Below are positions 7,541 to 15,757 of a DNA stretch of 43,079 nucleotides, piece by piece (position 1 is the stretch's first letter; each line of letters starts with the position of its first letter). This stretch comes from Ilumatobacteraceae bacterium (lineage in GTDB: Bacteria > Actinomycetota > Acidimicrobiia > Acidimicrobiales > Ilumatobacteraceae): NCBI GenBank assembly GCA_022843125.1, contig JALHOG010000014.1:1-43079 (forward strand), in the 5' to 3' direction. The notes under the pieces are model-generated. The model was not told the DNA's origin and searched no databases. It saw only the letters and a list, made by a program, of their open reading frames with translations. Both the position numbers and the translations under genes were made by a program.

Positions 7541-8592
7541 CGCTCACCGCCGACATCGCGCTCACGCTCGGCACGCTCGACCTGCGCGTCGACATCGAGG
7601 TCGCTCCGGGCGAGCTGCTGGCGCTGCTCGGGCCCAACGGCGCGGGGAAGAGCACGGTGCTGCGCTGCCTCGCCGGCCTCGCGCCGCTCCGTGAGGGCTC
7701 GGTCGTGATCGACGGTGAGGTCGTCGACGACCCCGCAGCCGACGTGTTCGTCGAGCCCGAGCACCGCCAGGTCGGTGTGGTGTTCCAGAACTACCTCCTG
7801 TTCGACCACATGAGCGTGCTCGAGAACGTCGCCTTCGGCCTGCGCGCCCGCCGGACGCCGCGAGCCGACGCCCGCAGGATCGCGTACGACTGGCTCGACC
7901 GTGTCGGGCTCGCCGAGTACGCCGGGCAGCGGCCCCGCGTGCTCTCGGGCGGCCAAGCGCAGCGGGCGGCGCTCGCCCGTGCGCTCGCGACCAACCCCCG
8001 GCTGCTGCTGCTCGACGAGCCGCTCGCCGCGCTCGATGCCGGCACCCGTGGTGCCGTTCGTCGCGACCTGCGCCAGCACCTGGCGACCTTCGACGGCATG
8101 CGCGTGCTGGTCACGCACGACCCTGTCGACGCGTACGCGCTCGCCGATCGTGTCGCGATCCTCGATGCCGGTCGGCTCGTCCAGGTCGGCACGTTCGCCG
8201 AGGTGACGGCACACCCGAGGTCGCGGTACGTCGCCGACCTCGTCGGGGTGAACCTCGTGTCGGGTGTGGTCGCCGACGGTGCGCTGATGACGCCCGGCGG
8301 CGCGACGGTGGTGATCGCGGATGCCCTTCCGGGTCCGGCGTTCGCCGTGATCCGCCCGACGTCGATCACGATCGACCGTCACTCACCGGTCGGCTCGAGC
8401 GTGCGCAACACCTGGCCGGGGGTGGTCGCCGACGTCGACCGGCTCGGCGATCGGGTTCGCGTGGGCATCGACGGTGCGCTCCCGCTCACGGCGGAGATCA
8501 CCGTCGCGGCCCTCGAGTCACTCGCTCTGCGCCCCGGTGACAACGTGGTCGCCGCGGTCAAGGCGACCGACATCGAGTGCTACCCGGCCTGA
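7537..8592 (+). CDS. modC: Molybdate ABC transporter ATP-binding protein ModC, 351 aa
   Basis: The ATPase domain has Walker A GPNGAGKST (residues 32-40), Q-loop VVFQNYLLFDHM, ABC signature LSGGQAQR (from residue 136), Walker B LLLLDEP (from 156) and the switch His in LVTHDP. After about residue 230 a C-terminal TOBE-type domain (RPTSITI and later segments) follows, as in ModC, where it binds oxyanion for feedback. Start GTG 7537 overlaps the modB stop; the open frame upstream to 7312 is a shadow of modB. Together with ModAB it forms a high-affinity molybdate importer. Confidence 0.94.
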   Translation: MTLTADIALTLGTLDLRVDIEVAPGELLALLGPNGAGKSTVLRCLAGLAPLREGSVVIDGEVVDDPAADVFVEPEHRQVGVVFQNYLLFDHMSVLENVAFGLRARRTPRADARRIAYDWLDRVGLAEYAGQRPRVLSGGQAQRAALARALATNPRLLLLDEPLAALDAGTRGAVRRDLRQHLATFDGMRVLVTHDPVDAYALADRVAILDAGRLVQVGTFAEVTAHPRSRYVADLVGVNLVSGVVADGALMTPGGATVVIADALPGPAFAVIRPTSITIDRHSPVGSSVRNTWPGVVADVDRLGDRVRVGIDGALPLTAEITVAALESLALRPGDNVVAAVKATDIECYPA

Positions 8593-9161
8593 GCGCCTCG
8601 CCGCACGCGCCTCCGCGCGACGATGTGGCCGTGGCCCGGACCCGCGACGACCATCTGCTCCTGGGCGAGTGGGCGTGCCTCGGCATCCTGTACGGCGGGC
8701 CGTCCCACGGGTTCGCGGTGGCGGCTCGTCTCAAGCCGACCGGTGACGTGGGGCGGGTGTGGTCGCTGTCGCGGGCGTTGACGTACCGCTCGCTCGACCA
8801 GCTGGCGATCCACGGTTACGTCCAACCCGTCGGTGTCGAACCCGGGATCGCAGGTGGCAACCGGACGATCCTCGCGGCTACCCGCAGCGGCCGCGCCCAG
8901 CTCCGCACATGGCTCGCCACACCGGTGACGCACCTGCGCGACCTCCGTAGTGAGCTGCTGCTGAAGCTGGTCATCGCCGACGTCTGCGAGATCGACGTCG
9001 CAACGATGCTCGACCAGCAGCGGGCGCACGTCGCCGAGTTGTCGGAGGCGATCGACGCGCAGATCACAGCGGAGCCTCACGACATCGTCGCCCTCTGGCG
9101 CGGTGAGTCATCGCGAGCCGCGCTCCGCTTCCTGGACCTGCTCGCCGACGGCAGCGGCTGA
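8577..9161 (+). CDS. PadR-like winged-helix transcriptional regulator, 194 aa
   Basis: The N-terminal winged helix has the PadR pattern: LGEWACLGILYGGPSHGFAVA, then SLSRALTYRSLDQLAIHGYV and a wing (GGNRTILAATRSGR). A helical C-terminal part with RSELLLKLVIAD follows, as in PadR C-terminal dimerisation regions. The start is uncertain: GTG 8577 overlaps modC by 16 bases, and GTG 8625 or 8631 lie closer to the domain. Linked to the molybdenum block, it may control modABC or the hydroxylase, for example through the dyads at 2689 or 5921. That is inference. Confidence 0.78.
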   Translation: MLPGLSASPHAPPRDDVAVARTRDDHLLLGEWACLGILYGGPSHGFAVAARLKPTGDVGRVWSLSRALTYRSLDQLAIHGYVQPVGVEPGIAGGNRTILAATRSGRAQLRTWLATPVTHLRDLRSELLLKLVIADVCEIDVATMLDQQRAHVAELSEAIDAQITAEPHDIVALWRGESSRAALRFLDLLADGSG

Positions 9162-9167
9162 CGGGCG

Positions 9168-9995
9168 TCAGCTCGATTCGTTCAGGTCGGCCGACCGGCG
9201 GAGCGTCGAGGTGAAGCCGATCAGTCGGAACAGCGGCCGGACCACCCGTGGCGCGACGTTGCCGAGCACGATCAGCGGCCTGACCGGCGGCCTGTTGATC
9301 GTCGCCTCGGGCTTGCCGGTACGGATGCACCGCAGGGTGGCCTTCACGACCTGGTCCGGGGTGCACGTGCCGGCGATCCGGTTGGAGCGGATCCCCGCCT
9401 CCTCCCAGCGCGAGTACATGCCGATCTCCGTCACGAACGCCGGGCAGACCGCCGAGAATCCGACACCCGACCCGCGGTACTCGCAGTAGAGCGACTGGGT
9501 GAACCCGACGAGGCCGTGCTTGCTGGCTGCGTACGAGCCCATGTACGGCGGGCCGAGTTTGCCCGCGCCGGACGAGATGTTGACAACGTGCCCCTGTCGG
9601 CGGGTGAGCATGTGGGGGATCACCTCGCGGGTCAGCAACATCGGTGCCGTGAGGTTGACGTCGATGACGCGAGCGAGGCTCTCGGGGGTGGTGTGTTCGA
9701 ACCGGCGGACGTCTTCGATGCCCGCGTTGTTGACGAGGATGTCGATCGGCCCCAGTTCGGTGATCGTGCGCTCGACCAGCGCACTGCGATGCGCCGGGTC
9801 GGTCACGTCGCCGACGGTCGCGATGGCACGTACGCCCGACGTCTCGAGGCGACGCCGCACGGCTTCGAGCTCGTCGCCCGAGCGCGCCGAGATCGACAGG
9901 TGCACACCCTCACGCGCCAACGCCTCTGCCAGCGCGACTCCGATGCCCCGCGAGCAGCCCGTGACGATCGCCACCCGTCCCCTGAGGTTCTTCAT
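9168..9995 (-). CDS. SDR family oxidoreductase, 275 aa
   Basis: This is a classical SDR with cofactor motif TGCSRGIG, NNAG, and active site NISSGAG...YAASKHG. The second strand ends SARS, which suggests NADP(H). It has a C-terminal extension of about 40 residues with hydrophobic/basic character (PLIVLGNVAPRVV) beyond the usual fold, as in DltE-like SDRs that associate with lipids or membranes. The start is ATG 9993-9995, with GACGAT six bases upstream as a possible leaderless -10. It is convergent with the PadR gene, 6 bases apart. Substrate is unknown. Confidence 0.87.
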   Translation of the reverse strand: MKNLRGRVAIVTGCSRGIGVALAEALAREGVHLSISARSGDELEAVRRRLETSGVRAIATVGDVTDPAHRSALVERTITELGPIDILVNNAGIEDVRRFEHTTPESLARVIDVNLTAPMLLTREVIPHMLTRRQGHVVNISSGAGKLGPPYMGSYAASKHGLVGFTQSLYCEYRGSGVGFSAVCPAFVTEIGMYSRWEEAGIRSNRIAGTCTPDQVVKATLRCIRTGKPEATINRPPVRPLIVLGNVAPRVVRPLFRLIGFTSTLRRSADLNESS

Positions 9996-10043
9996 GGCGT
10001 CATCGTCGCACGCTCGCGGCGGGGCGACGATTCGGCCGCGCGG

Positions 10044-11498
10044 TCAGCGGATCGCGGAACGATCGCCGAGCAGGCTCGGGATCGTCCGCGCCATGATCGT
10101 CATGTCGAGCCAGAACGACTGGCGTTCGATGTACTCGACGTCGAGCGCGACGCGCCGCAGCACATCCTCGGCCTCGTGGAGCGGGCCGCGCGATCCGTGG
10201 ATCGCCGCCCAACCCGTCATGCCCGGCTTGATCCGGTGCCGGTGGGCGTACTCGGCCACCAGATGGGCCGATTCGACGTCGCCGGTCTTCATCCCGATCG
10301 CGTGCGGGCGCGGCCCGACGAGCGACATCTCGCCGGCGATCACGTTGAACAGCTGCGGCACCTCGTCGAGGCTGGTCGATCGGAGGATCCGGCCGACGCG
10401 TGTCACGCGGTCGTCGCCGGCCGTCACCTGCCGTTCGGCGCGGGCGTCGGCGGCCTCGTGCCGCATCGTGCGGAACTTCCACACGACGATCTCTTCGTTG
10501 TTGAAGCCGTGACGCCGCTGACGGAAGAACACCGGTCCTGGGCTGTCGAGGCGCACCGCGAGCGCGATCAACGCAAGGAACGGCGCCGCGACGATCGCGA
10601 CCACGAGCCCGATGACGAGGTCCTGGGCGCGCTTCGCGAACGCGCGCCGGTCTGCGTCGGCAGCCGGGTGGAGGGGGGCGAGCGGAGCGTCGGCGAGCTG
10701 ATCGATGGACGACGCTCGGCGTCCGGCGACCGGATCGTCGAACAGCAGCGTGACAGCGTTCGGCAGGACCGACAGCCGGGCCGTGATGTCGCGAACGCGA
10801 GAACTCGCTGCCTGGTCGATCGTCACGACGACCAGGTCGACGTAGGGCATGATCCGGTGTTCGAGCATGTCGTCGGTGGCCCCGAGCACCGGGACGCCAC
10901 GCACGGCGAGCGGTGAACGCTCGCGGCGGTCGTCGAACACGCCGAGGATGTTCATGTCGCGCCGGTCGATGGCGGTGGCGATGAGGTCGTCGGCGTGCGC
11001 CGTCGCCCCGACGACCACGAGGTTGGGGGTCAGCCAGCCCTGGGAACGCCAGCGGTTGACGAGCCCCCACCAGGTCACGTGGAGCATGAGCAGGCCGCCG
11101 CCGCTCCAGGCCGCCCAGGTGAACAGGGCATCGGACGCAGCTCGACCGGTCGGCAGAGCGAGCTGGGTGAGCCAGGCGGCGCCGAACGCACCCCCGACGG
11201 CGATGAGGACGCGCGCCAGATGCGAACCCAGCCGCTCCGCCCGACCGAGCCGGTAGAGGCCCATCGCCCGGAGCAGCCGCCACGAGGCCCAGGTGGCGAT
11301 CGCCACCGGCGCTACGTCGGCGACCGGCATGGTCGACACGGTCGTGCCGACCATCGTCCGGAGGCCCACGATCGAGATCACGAGCAGTACGAGCGTGTCG
11401 ACGGCGCGGAAGCGGTGCCCGGCGAGCCGCCGGCTCTGACGTTGCCGCACGCTGAGCAGCTGGCCCGGCCGCATCGGCCCGCGCCGATGGGAATCGCT
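10044..11498 (-). CDS. Exopolysaccharide polyprenyl glycosylphosphotransferase (WcaJ/bacterial sugar transferase type), 484 aa
   Basis: The N-terminal half has several hydrophobic segments (for example TLVLLVISIVGL and ARVLIAVGGAFGAAWL) followed by a CoA-binding-like domain (LVVVGATAHADDLIA). The C-terminal 200 residues are a bacterial sugar transferase domain: a membrane-entering helix, SPGPVFFRQRRHG, VWKFRTM, RSTSLDEVPQLFNV and GEMSLVGPRPH, then KPGMTGWA. Such enzymes transfer a sugar-1-phosphate from UDP-sugar to undecaprenyl phosphate, the first step of capsule or exopolysaccharide assembly. The start is uncertain: GTG 11498 is chosen, with ATG 11543 and ATG 11474 possible. No other polysaccharide genes are in the window, so it is an orphan here. 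Confidence 0.9.
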   Translation of the reverse strand, partial: SDSHRRGPMRPGQLLSVRQRQSRRLAGHRFRAVDTLVLLVISIVGLRTMVGTTVSTMPVADVAPVAIATWASWRLLRAMGLYRLGRAERLGSHLARVLIAVGGAFGAAWLTQLALPTGRAASDALFTWAAWSGGGLLMLHVTWWGLVNRWRSQGWLTPNLVVVGATAHADDLIATAIDRRDMNILGVFDDRRERSPLAVRGVPVLGATDDMLEHRIMPYVDLVVVTIDQAASSRVRDITARLSVLPNAVTLLFDDPVAGRRASSIDQLADAPLAPLHPAADADRRAFAKRAQDLVIGLVVAIVAAPFLALIALAVRLDSPGPVFFRQRRHGFNNEEIVVWKFRTMRHEAADARAERQVTAGDDRVTRVGRILRSTSLDEVPQLFNVIAGEMSLVGPRPHAIGMKTGDVESAHLVAEYAHRHRIKPGMTGWAAIHGSRGPLHEAEDVLRRVALDVEYIERQSFWLDMTIMARTIPSLLGDRSAIR

Positions 11499-11688
11499 CA
11501 CGCCCGTCTGATCGACGAGCACCGTCCGCGTGTCCACCAACATGTCGATCCGCCTGCCGTACCGGCCCCGCCACGGGGTCCGTGGTCTTCATCGGAACCG
11601 CGGGGGGATCCCTGTAGTGGCAGTTCGCGGCGCCACCCCTCGTTCCGGACAGGGGGACGACAGGTGGGACACGGTCGGGGCGCTTCGG

Positions 11689-11694
11689 TACGGT
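11689..11694 (+). promoter_or_regulatory. -10 element (TACGGT) of a leaderless transcript
   Basis: TACGGT ends 8 bases before the GTG of the HAD gene, so transcription would begin at or next to the start codon. No Shine-Dalgarno is present. Confidence 0.45.
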
Positions 11695-11702
11695 GCGGAT
11701 CC

Positions 11703-12341
11703 GTGCCCGCCCGACATCTCCTCTTCGACTTCGGTGGCCCGGTGCTGCTGACCCCCTTCGAGCTCTTCGAGGCGGGCGCAGCGCGCATGGGCGTCGAGCC
11801 GTCGGCGTTCGCGATGGGCCCGTTCGATCGGGCTGGCGACGAGCGCTGGGCGGCACGCGAGCGGGGCGAGATCACCGAGCGCGAGTACTGGTCGGGGGAG
11901 GCCGCCAAGTTCGGCCTGGACATCGTCGGCTACATGCAACCCCTCTACAACCCGAGCGGCGATCATCTCGTCCGGCCTGCCTCGTGCGATCTCATCGACG
12001 AGGTACTCGCCGACGGTCGCACGGTCGGCCTGCTCACCAACGATCTCACCGCATTCCACGAACCGGGCTGGCACGAGGCGATCAGCGTGCTCCAGCGGTT
12101 CGATCCGCTGGTCGACCTGTCGTCGACCGGCTACTTGAAGCCGCACCCCCGTGCGTACGAGGTGGCGATCGAGGCGATGGGGGTCGACCCCGACGACATC
12201 GTCTTCGTCGACGACCACCTCGACAATGTCGCCGGGGGAGCCGCCGCCGGACTCGCCGCAGTCTGGTTCGATGTCACCGACCCGCCGGGCTCACTGGTGC
12301 GCGTGCGCGCCGCCCTGGCACGAGAAGGAGCCACACCGTGA
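11703..12341 (+). CDS. HAD family hydrolase (subfamily IA), 212 aa
   Basis: The haloacid dehalogenase fold motifs are in order: nucleophile Asp in LLFDFGGPVL (residue 9), Thr in GLLTND, Lys in YLKPHPRAYEVA, and the acidic pair in IVFVDDHLDN. The second Asp of the DxD pair is Gly, as in the epoxide-hydrolase-N-terminal/YihX-like branch, so a simple phosphatase role is less certain. A helical cap lies between motifs I and II. GTG 11703 directly precedes the first strand; the frame open to 10995 is antisense to the sugar transferase. Its stop overlaps the next gene start by four bases. Confidence 0.87.
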   Translation: MPARHLLFDFGGPVLLTPFELFEAGAARMGVEPSAFAMGPFDRAGDERWAARERGEITEREYWSGEAAKFGLDIVGYMQPLYNPSGDHLVRPASCDLIDEVLADGRTVGLLTNDLTAFHEPGWHEAISVLQRFDPLVDLSSTGYLKPHPRAYEVAIEAMGVDPDDIVFVDDHLDNVAGGAAAGLAAVWFDVTDPPGSLVRVRAALAREGATP

Positions 12342-13150
12342 CCGCCCCGACCCCACACGAACTCCTCGAGGTCTGCGTCGCCGCAGTGCGCGCCGGCGGC
12401 ACGGTGCTCGTCGACGGCTTGCGTACCGAGCGCCGCGTCGAGATGAAGAGCGCCCGCTCGTCGATCGTCACCGAGATCGATCTCGCGTCGCACGAGGCGA
12501 TCTTCGCCCTGATCGGTGCGTCGTTCCCCGGGCACGCGATCCTGGGCGAGGAAGGCAACGGCGGAGGGAGCGACACCAGCTACACGTGGATCGTCGACCC
12601 GCTCGACGGCACGTCCAACTATGCGAGCGGTATCCCGTTCGCGTGCGTGTCGGTGGCGGTGGCCGATGCCAGCGGCGTGATCGCCGGGGCGATCTTCGAG
12701 CCGTTCCGCCAGGAGCTGTTCACGGCACTGCGCGGCGAGGGCGCCTGGATCGACGGTGCGCCGATGTCGGTCAGCGAGAACGCCGCGGTCGAACGGGCGC
12801 TGATCGCGACCGGACTCCAGTCCGACGACCCCGAGGAGATCAGGGCGCATGCGCGCCGGATCGAAGCGCTCCACCTGTACTCGCGAGGCGCTCGGGCACT
12901 CGGGTCGCCGGCGCTGTGCCTCGCCTACGTGGCCGCCGGTCGCCTCGACGCCTTCTACGAGCGCGACGCCACCTACGCGTGGGACGTTGCAGCCGGGGGC
13001 CTCATGATCGCCGAGGCCGGCGGCCGCTGCGAGGACCTCGACGGTGGACCGCTCAACCTCGGGCCGGGCATCGCCAACGTGCTCGGCACCAACGGCCGCG
13101 TGCACGACGGGCTGTTCGATCTGCTGCAGCGCACCGACCGGGGCGAGTGA
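12338..13150 (+). CDS. Inositol monophosphatase family protein, 270 aa
   Basis: The metal-binding signatures of the IMPase/FBPase-like superfamily are present: Glu in ILGEEG, DPLDGTSNY (motif A) and WDVAAGGLMIAEAGG (motif B). These bind Mg2+ for hydrolysis of a phosphate monoester such as inositol phosphate, 3'-phosphoadenosine phosphate or fructose bisphosphate. The start GTG 12338 overlaps the HAD stop and is preceded by AAGGAG, a strong ribosome site. Pairing with a HAD hydrolase suggests a small phosphate-metabolism operon. Substrate cannot be assigned. Confidence 0.9.
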   Translation: MTAPTPHELLEVCVAAVRAGGTVLVDGLRTERRVEMKSARSSIVTEIDLASHEAIFALIGASFPGHAILGEEGNGGGSDTSYTWIVDPLDGTSNYASGIPFACVSVAVADASGVIAGAIFEPFRQELFTALRGEGAWIDGAPMSVSENAAVERALIATGLQSDDPEEIRAHARRIEALHLYSRGARALGSPALCLAYVAAGRLDAFYERDATYAWDVAAGGLMIAEAGGRCEDLDGGPLNLGPGIANVLGTNGRVHDGLFDLLQRTDRGE

Positions 13151-13271
13151 GCCGTTCCGCTCCGCGGGACAACGATCCGACGTCCCGGCTGGCGCGTGTG
13201 TAAGGTCCGCTCCAGAAACGTCGGGATGGACCGGCGTTCGGGGACACACTCATGAGTGGGGGCAATTCGCG

Positions 13272-15005
13272 ATGGCTGAAGTCGTTTCCGTCGACTCGCT
13301 GCTGGACGGCTGGTATCCGGGCTGGAAGCCCGAGCACCTCGACAACAACTGGCTGCGCATGCGGCCACGTCCCTTCACCAAGGAGGACGAGGACAGCTTC
13401 TGGTTCGCCGACTTCCACTGGCCACGTGGGTTCTCGCCGCTCGGCATGATGTTCGTCGCCGACGCGGCGTGGGGCACCCAGCTCGCGGCGCACCAGCTCC
13501 CGCTGCCGCCCGCCGGTGGCCTCATCCAGCGCATGGGTGGGCCGTTCCTCTACGAGGGCGAGGTGCCGATCACCTCCGAGTGGGAGATCGGCAACCGCGC
13601 GGCCCGTATCGAGAAGAACATGGGGCCGTTCCTCATGAACTTCGACTCGATCTGGGACGAGCGCAAGTGGGAGCTCGACCTCGGCCTCCAGTACTTCGAG
13701 AGCTACGAGTTCGACGGCAAGTCGATGGGCCAGCTCGGCCAGTACATGCTCGACGCCACGCGCTTCCAGCAGCGGGCGTGGGAGATCCACTTCGAGATCA
13801 TGTACCCGCTGCTTGCGATCTACCTGCAGCTCTACGGCGTGTGTGCTGCCAACGGCGTCGACCCGGCGAACATCGCCAAGATGCTCCAGGGCCGCGAGCA
13901 CAAGATCACCGAGACCGACCGTGCGATGTGGGACCTGGTCGACGAGGCCCGTCGCCTCGACGTCGGTGGCATCTTCGCCGCCAACGAGGCGCCGAACATC
14001 CGCGGCGCCCTCGCATCGGCTGGTGGGAACGCATCGATCTGGCTCACCAAGTTCGACGACTTCCTGCAGATCTGGGGCCACCGCACCGAGGGCATCTCCG
14101 ACATCAACATCCCGTCCTGGATCGAGGACAACACGTCGCCGCTCGGCCAGCTCAAGAACTTCATCGGGTCGGGTGAGCGCCACGACTTCGACGCCCACCT
14201 CGCGCACTCGATCGAGGAGCGTGACCAGGTGGTCGAGGAGGCCCGTTCGAAGCTCAGCGGCGAGGCGCTCGGCGCGTTCAACGAGCTGCTCGGCATCTGT
14301 CAGGTCGCCAACTTCGCCTGGTGGAACGAGGAGCACAACTACTACATCGACCTGCGCGCCTCGATCCCGGTCCGCACGGGCGCCTTGGCGATCGGCCGCG
14401 AGCTCGGCGTCGACCGCGTCGACGAGGCGACGTTCATGTTCATGCCCGAACTCATGGACGTCTGCAACGGCAACGAGTCGTACGCCAACCTGCGCTCGAT
14501 GGTGCAGGAGCGGTGCGCGTACTACGACAGCTACCAGTCGAAGCGGTCGGAGATCCCGAAGGTCGTCGGCACCGTCCCCGAGAAGGTCGAGGACCCGGTG
14601 CTGATCGAGATCTTCGGCATGCACAGCCACTACTTCAACGGGCTCAAGGCCGATGCCCACACCACCGAGCTGACCGGGTTCCCGGCCTCGGCGGGCGTCT
14701 ACACGGGCCGGGCGCGCGTGATGGTCAATGCCATGGAGCTCTTCGAGCTCGAGGACGGCGAGATCCTGGTCACCGAGGCCACCTCGCCGAACTGGACCCC
14801 GGCGTTCGCCATCATCGGCGCCTGCGTCTGCGACGGCGGTGGCTCGCTCACCCATGCCGCCACGGTGTCGCGTGAGTACGGCATCCCGTGCGTGGTCGGC
14901 ACCTCGGTGGCGACGCTCCGCATCAAGACGGGCGACCTGCTCGAGGTCGACGGCAGCAAGGGTGTCGTCAAGATCCTCGAGCGCGCCAGCGGCGAGCCCG
15001 TCTGA
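13272..15005 (+). CDS. PEP-utilising-enzyme swivelling-domain protein without ATP-grasp domain, 577 aa
   Basis: The C-terminal part (about residues 470-570) is a PEP-utilising mobile domain with GGSLTHAA, phospho-acceptor His at residue 528, followed by VSREYGIPCVVG, as in PEP synthase, PPDK and rifampin phosphotransferase. The first 450 residues are rich in Trp, Tyr and acidic residues and largely helical. They contain no ATP-grasp motifs and no C-terminal PEP-binding barrel follows. In phenylphosphate synthase the His subunit and the ATP-binding subunit are separate proteins, which gives a precedent, but no partner is in the window. ATG 13272 follows a GGGGG ribosome site; the open frame to 13044 is a shadow of the IMPase gene. 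A strong hairpin follows the stop. Confidence 0.85.
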   Translation: MAEVVSVDSLLDGWYPGWKPEHLDNNWLRMRPRPFTKEDEDSFWFADFHWPRGFSPLGMMFVADAAWGTQLAAHQLPLPPAGGLIQRMGGPFLYEGEVPITSEWEIGNRAARIEKNMGPFLMNFDSIWDERKWELDLGLQYFESYEFDGKSMGQLGQYMLDATRFQQRAWEIHFEIMYPLLAIYLQLYGVCAANGVDPANIAKMLQGREHKITETDRAMWDLVDEARRLDVGGIFAANEAPNIRGALASAGGNASIWLTKFDDFLQIWGHRTEGISDINIPSWIEDNTSPLGQLKNFIGSGERHDFDAHLAHSIEERDQVVEEARSKLSGEALGAFNELLGICQVANFAWWNEEHNYYIDLRASIPVRTGALAIGRELGVDRVDEATFMFMPELMDVCNGNESYANLRSMVQERCAYYDSYQSKRSEIPKVVGTVPEKVEDPVLIEIFGMHSHYFNGLKADAHTTELTGFPASAGVYTGRARVMVNAMELFELEDGEILVTEATSPNWTPAFAIIGACVCDGGGSLTHAATVSREYGIPCVVGTSVATLRIKTGDLLEVDGSKGVVKILERASGEPV

Positions 15006-15031
15006 CGATCACTCCATCTCCTCATTGAGAC

Positions 15032-15061
15032 CACGGGCCGGCGCGAGAGCGCCGGCCCGTG
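15032..15061 (+). terminator. Strong hairpin after the swivel-domain gene
   Basis: A 13-bp perfect stem (arms CACGGGCCGGCGC and GCGCCGGCCCGTG) closed by GAGA, a GNRA tetraloop, begins 26 bases after the stop codon. It lacks a U-run, as is common in GC-rich actinobacteria. Confidence 0.7.
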
Positions 15062-15085
15062 CGCGTCCGGGATGGGGATCGCGAG

Positions 15086-15109
15086 TAGACTTAGTCCGAT
15101 GACTAAGTC
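15086..15109 (+). promoter_or_regulatory. Toxin-antitoxin promoter/operator overlapping the start codon
   Basis: TAGACT (15086-15091) is a -10 hexamer 7 bases before the ATG. A perfect palindrome, GACTTAGTC (15088-15096) and GACTAAGTC (15101-15109) around CGAT, overlaps both the -10 and the ATG at 15099. This fits autorepression by the antitoxin or antitoxin-toxin complex on a leaderless transcript. Confidence 0.65.
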
Positions 15110-15338
15110 CATCAACGTCCACGACGCCAAGACCCACTTCTCGCGCCTGCTCGACGAGGTCGCGCACGGCTCCGAGATCGTCATCGCCAAGGCGGGAACG
15201 CCGGTCGCCCGGCTCGTGCCCGAACACACCGGGCCCCGCCGGCTCGGTCAGCTCGCCGGGGTGTGGCCGAGCGTCCCGCCCGGCTCGCCGTTCTTCGATC
15301 GGCTGCCCGACGACGAACTCGAGGCGTGGGACTCGTGA
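15099..15338 (+). CDS. vapB: Phd/YefM-type antitoxin (VapB), 79 aa
   Basis: The N terminus reads SINVHDAKTHFSRLLDEVAHG and then EIVIAKAGTPVARLVP, the conserved DNA-binding domain of Phd/YefM antitoxins. The acidic C-terminal tail (LPDDELEAWDS) is the likely toxin-binding segment. ATG 15099 is chosen because it fits the family start; the upstream ATG 15072 would add nine residues and lies before the -10. The gene overlaps the toxin start by four bases, and its promoter palindrome contains its own start codon. Confidence 0.9.
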   Translation: MTKSINVHDAKTHFSRLLDEVAHGSEIVIAKAGTPVARLVPEHTGPRRLGQLAGVWPSVPPGSPFFDRLPDDELEAWDS

Positions 15339-15721
15339 AGCTGATCCTCGACACCCACGCGTTCATCTGGGCGATGGCCGAGCCGGAGCGCCTCGGAGCC
15401 GACGCTGCTGCGGCGATCGGCGACCGGTCGAACGAGGTCGTCGTGTCCGCGGCGTCGGCGTGGGAGGTCGCGACGAAGCACCGCATCGGCAAGCTCCCCG
15501 AGGGCGCGCTGATCGCCGCGGGCTTCACCCAGGCGCTCGCCGCGCTCGGAGCGGCGCAGCTCCCGATCACCGTCGAGCACGGCCTCGCGGCCGGTGCCCT
15601 CGTCGGAGCGCATCGCGACCCGTTCGACCGCATGCTCGCCGCCCAGGCGATGATCGAGGGCGCTGCGCTCGTCACCTCGGATCGAGCGTTCGACGAGTTC
15701 CCCGTCACCGTCCTCTGGTGA
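15335..15721 (+). CDS. vapC: PIN-domain toxin VapC, 128 aa
   Basis: This is a compact PIN-domain ribonuclease starting at GTG 15335 within the antitoxin stop (GTGA overlap). The acidic metal-binding residues are all present: D6 in LILDTHAFIW, E44 in SAWEV, D95/D98 in HRDPFDRML and D116 in LVTSD. VapC toxins cleave tRNA or rRNA and are held inactive by the antitoxin. The combination with a Phd/YefM-type antitoxin is a common VapBC variety. The frame upstream to 15263 is shadow. The RNA target is unknown. Confidence 0.92.
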   Translation: MKLILDTHAFIWAMAEPERLGADAAAAIGDRSNEVVVSAASAWEVATKHRIGKLPEGALIAAGFTQALAALGAAQLPITVEHGLAAGALVGAHRDPFDRMLAAQAMIEGAALVTSDRAFDEFPVTVLW

Positions 15722-15757
15722 ACGACGGGTGTCCGCCCGGTCGCCACACGCGACGTC

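Noticed and set aside
10995..11702. Extension of the HAD gene upstream of GTG 11703
   Set aside because: It is antisense to the sugar transferase and lies before the -10 element.
13272..15005. Full PEP synthase or rifampin phosphotransferase
   Set aside because: The N-terminal ATP-grasp motifs are missing and the frame start is well supported.
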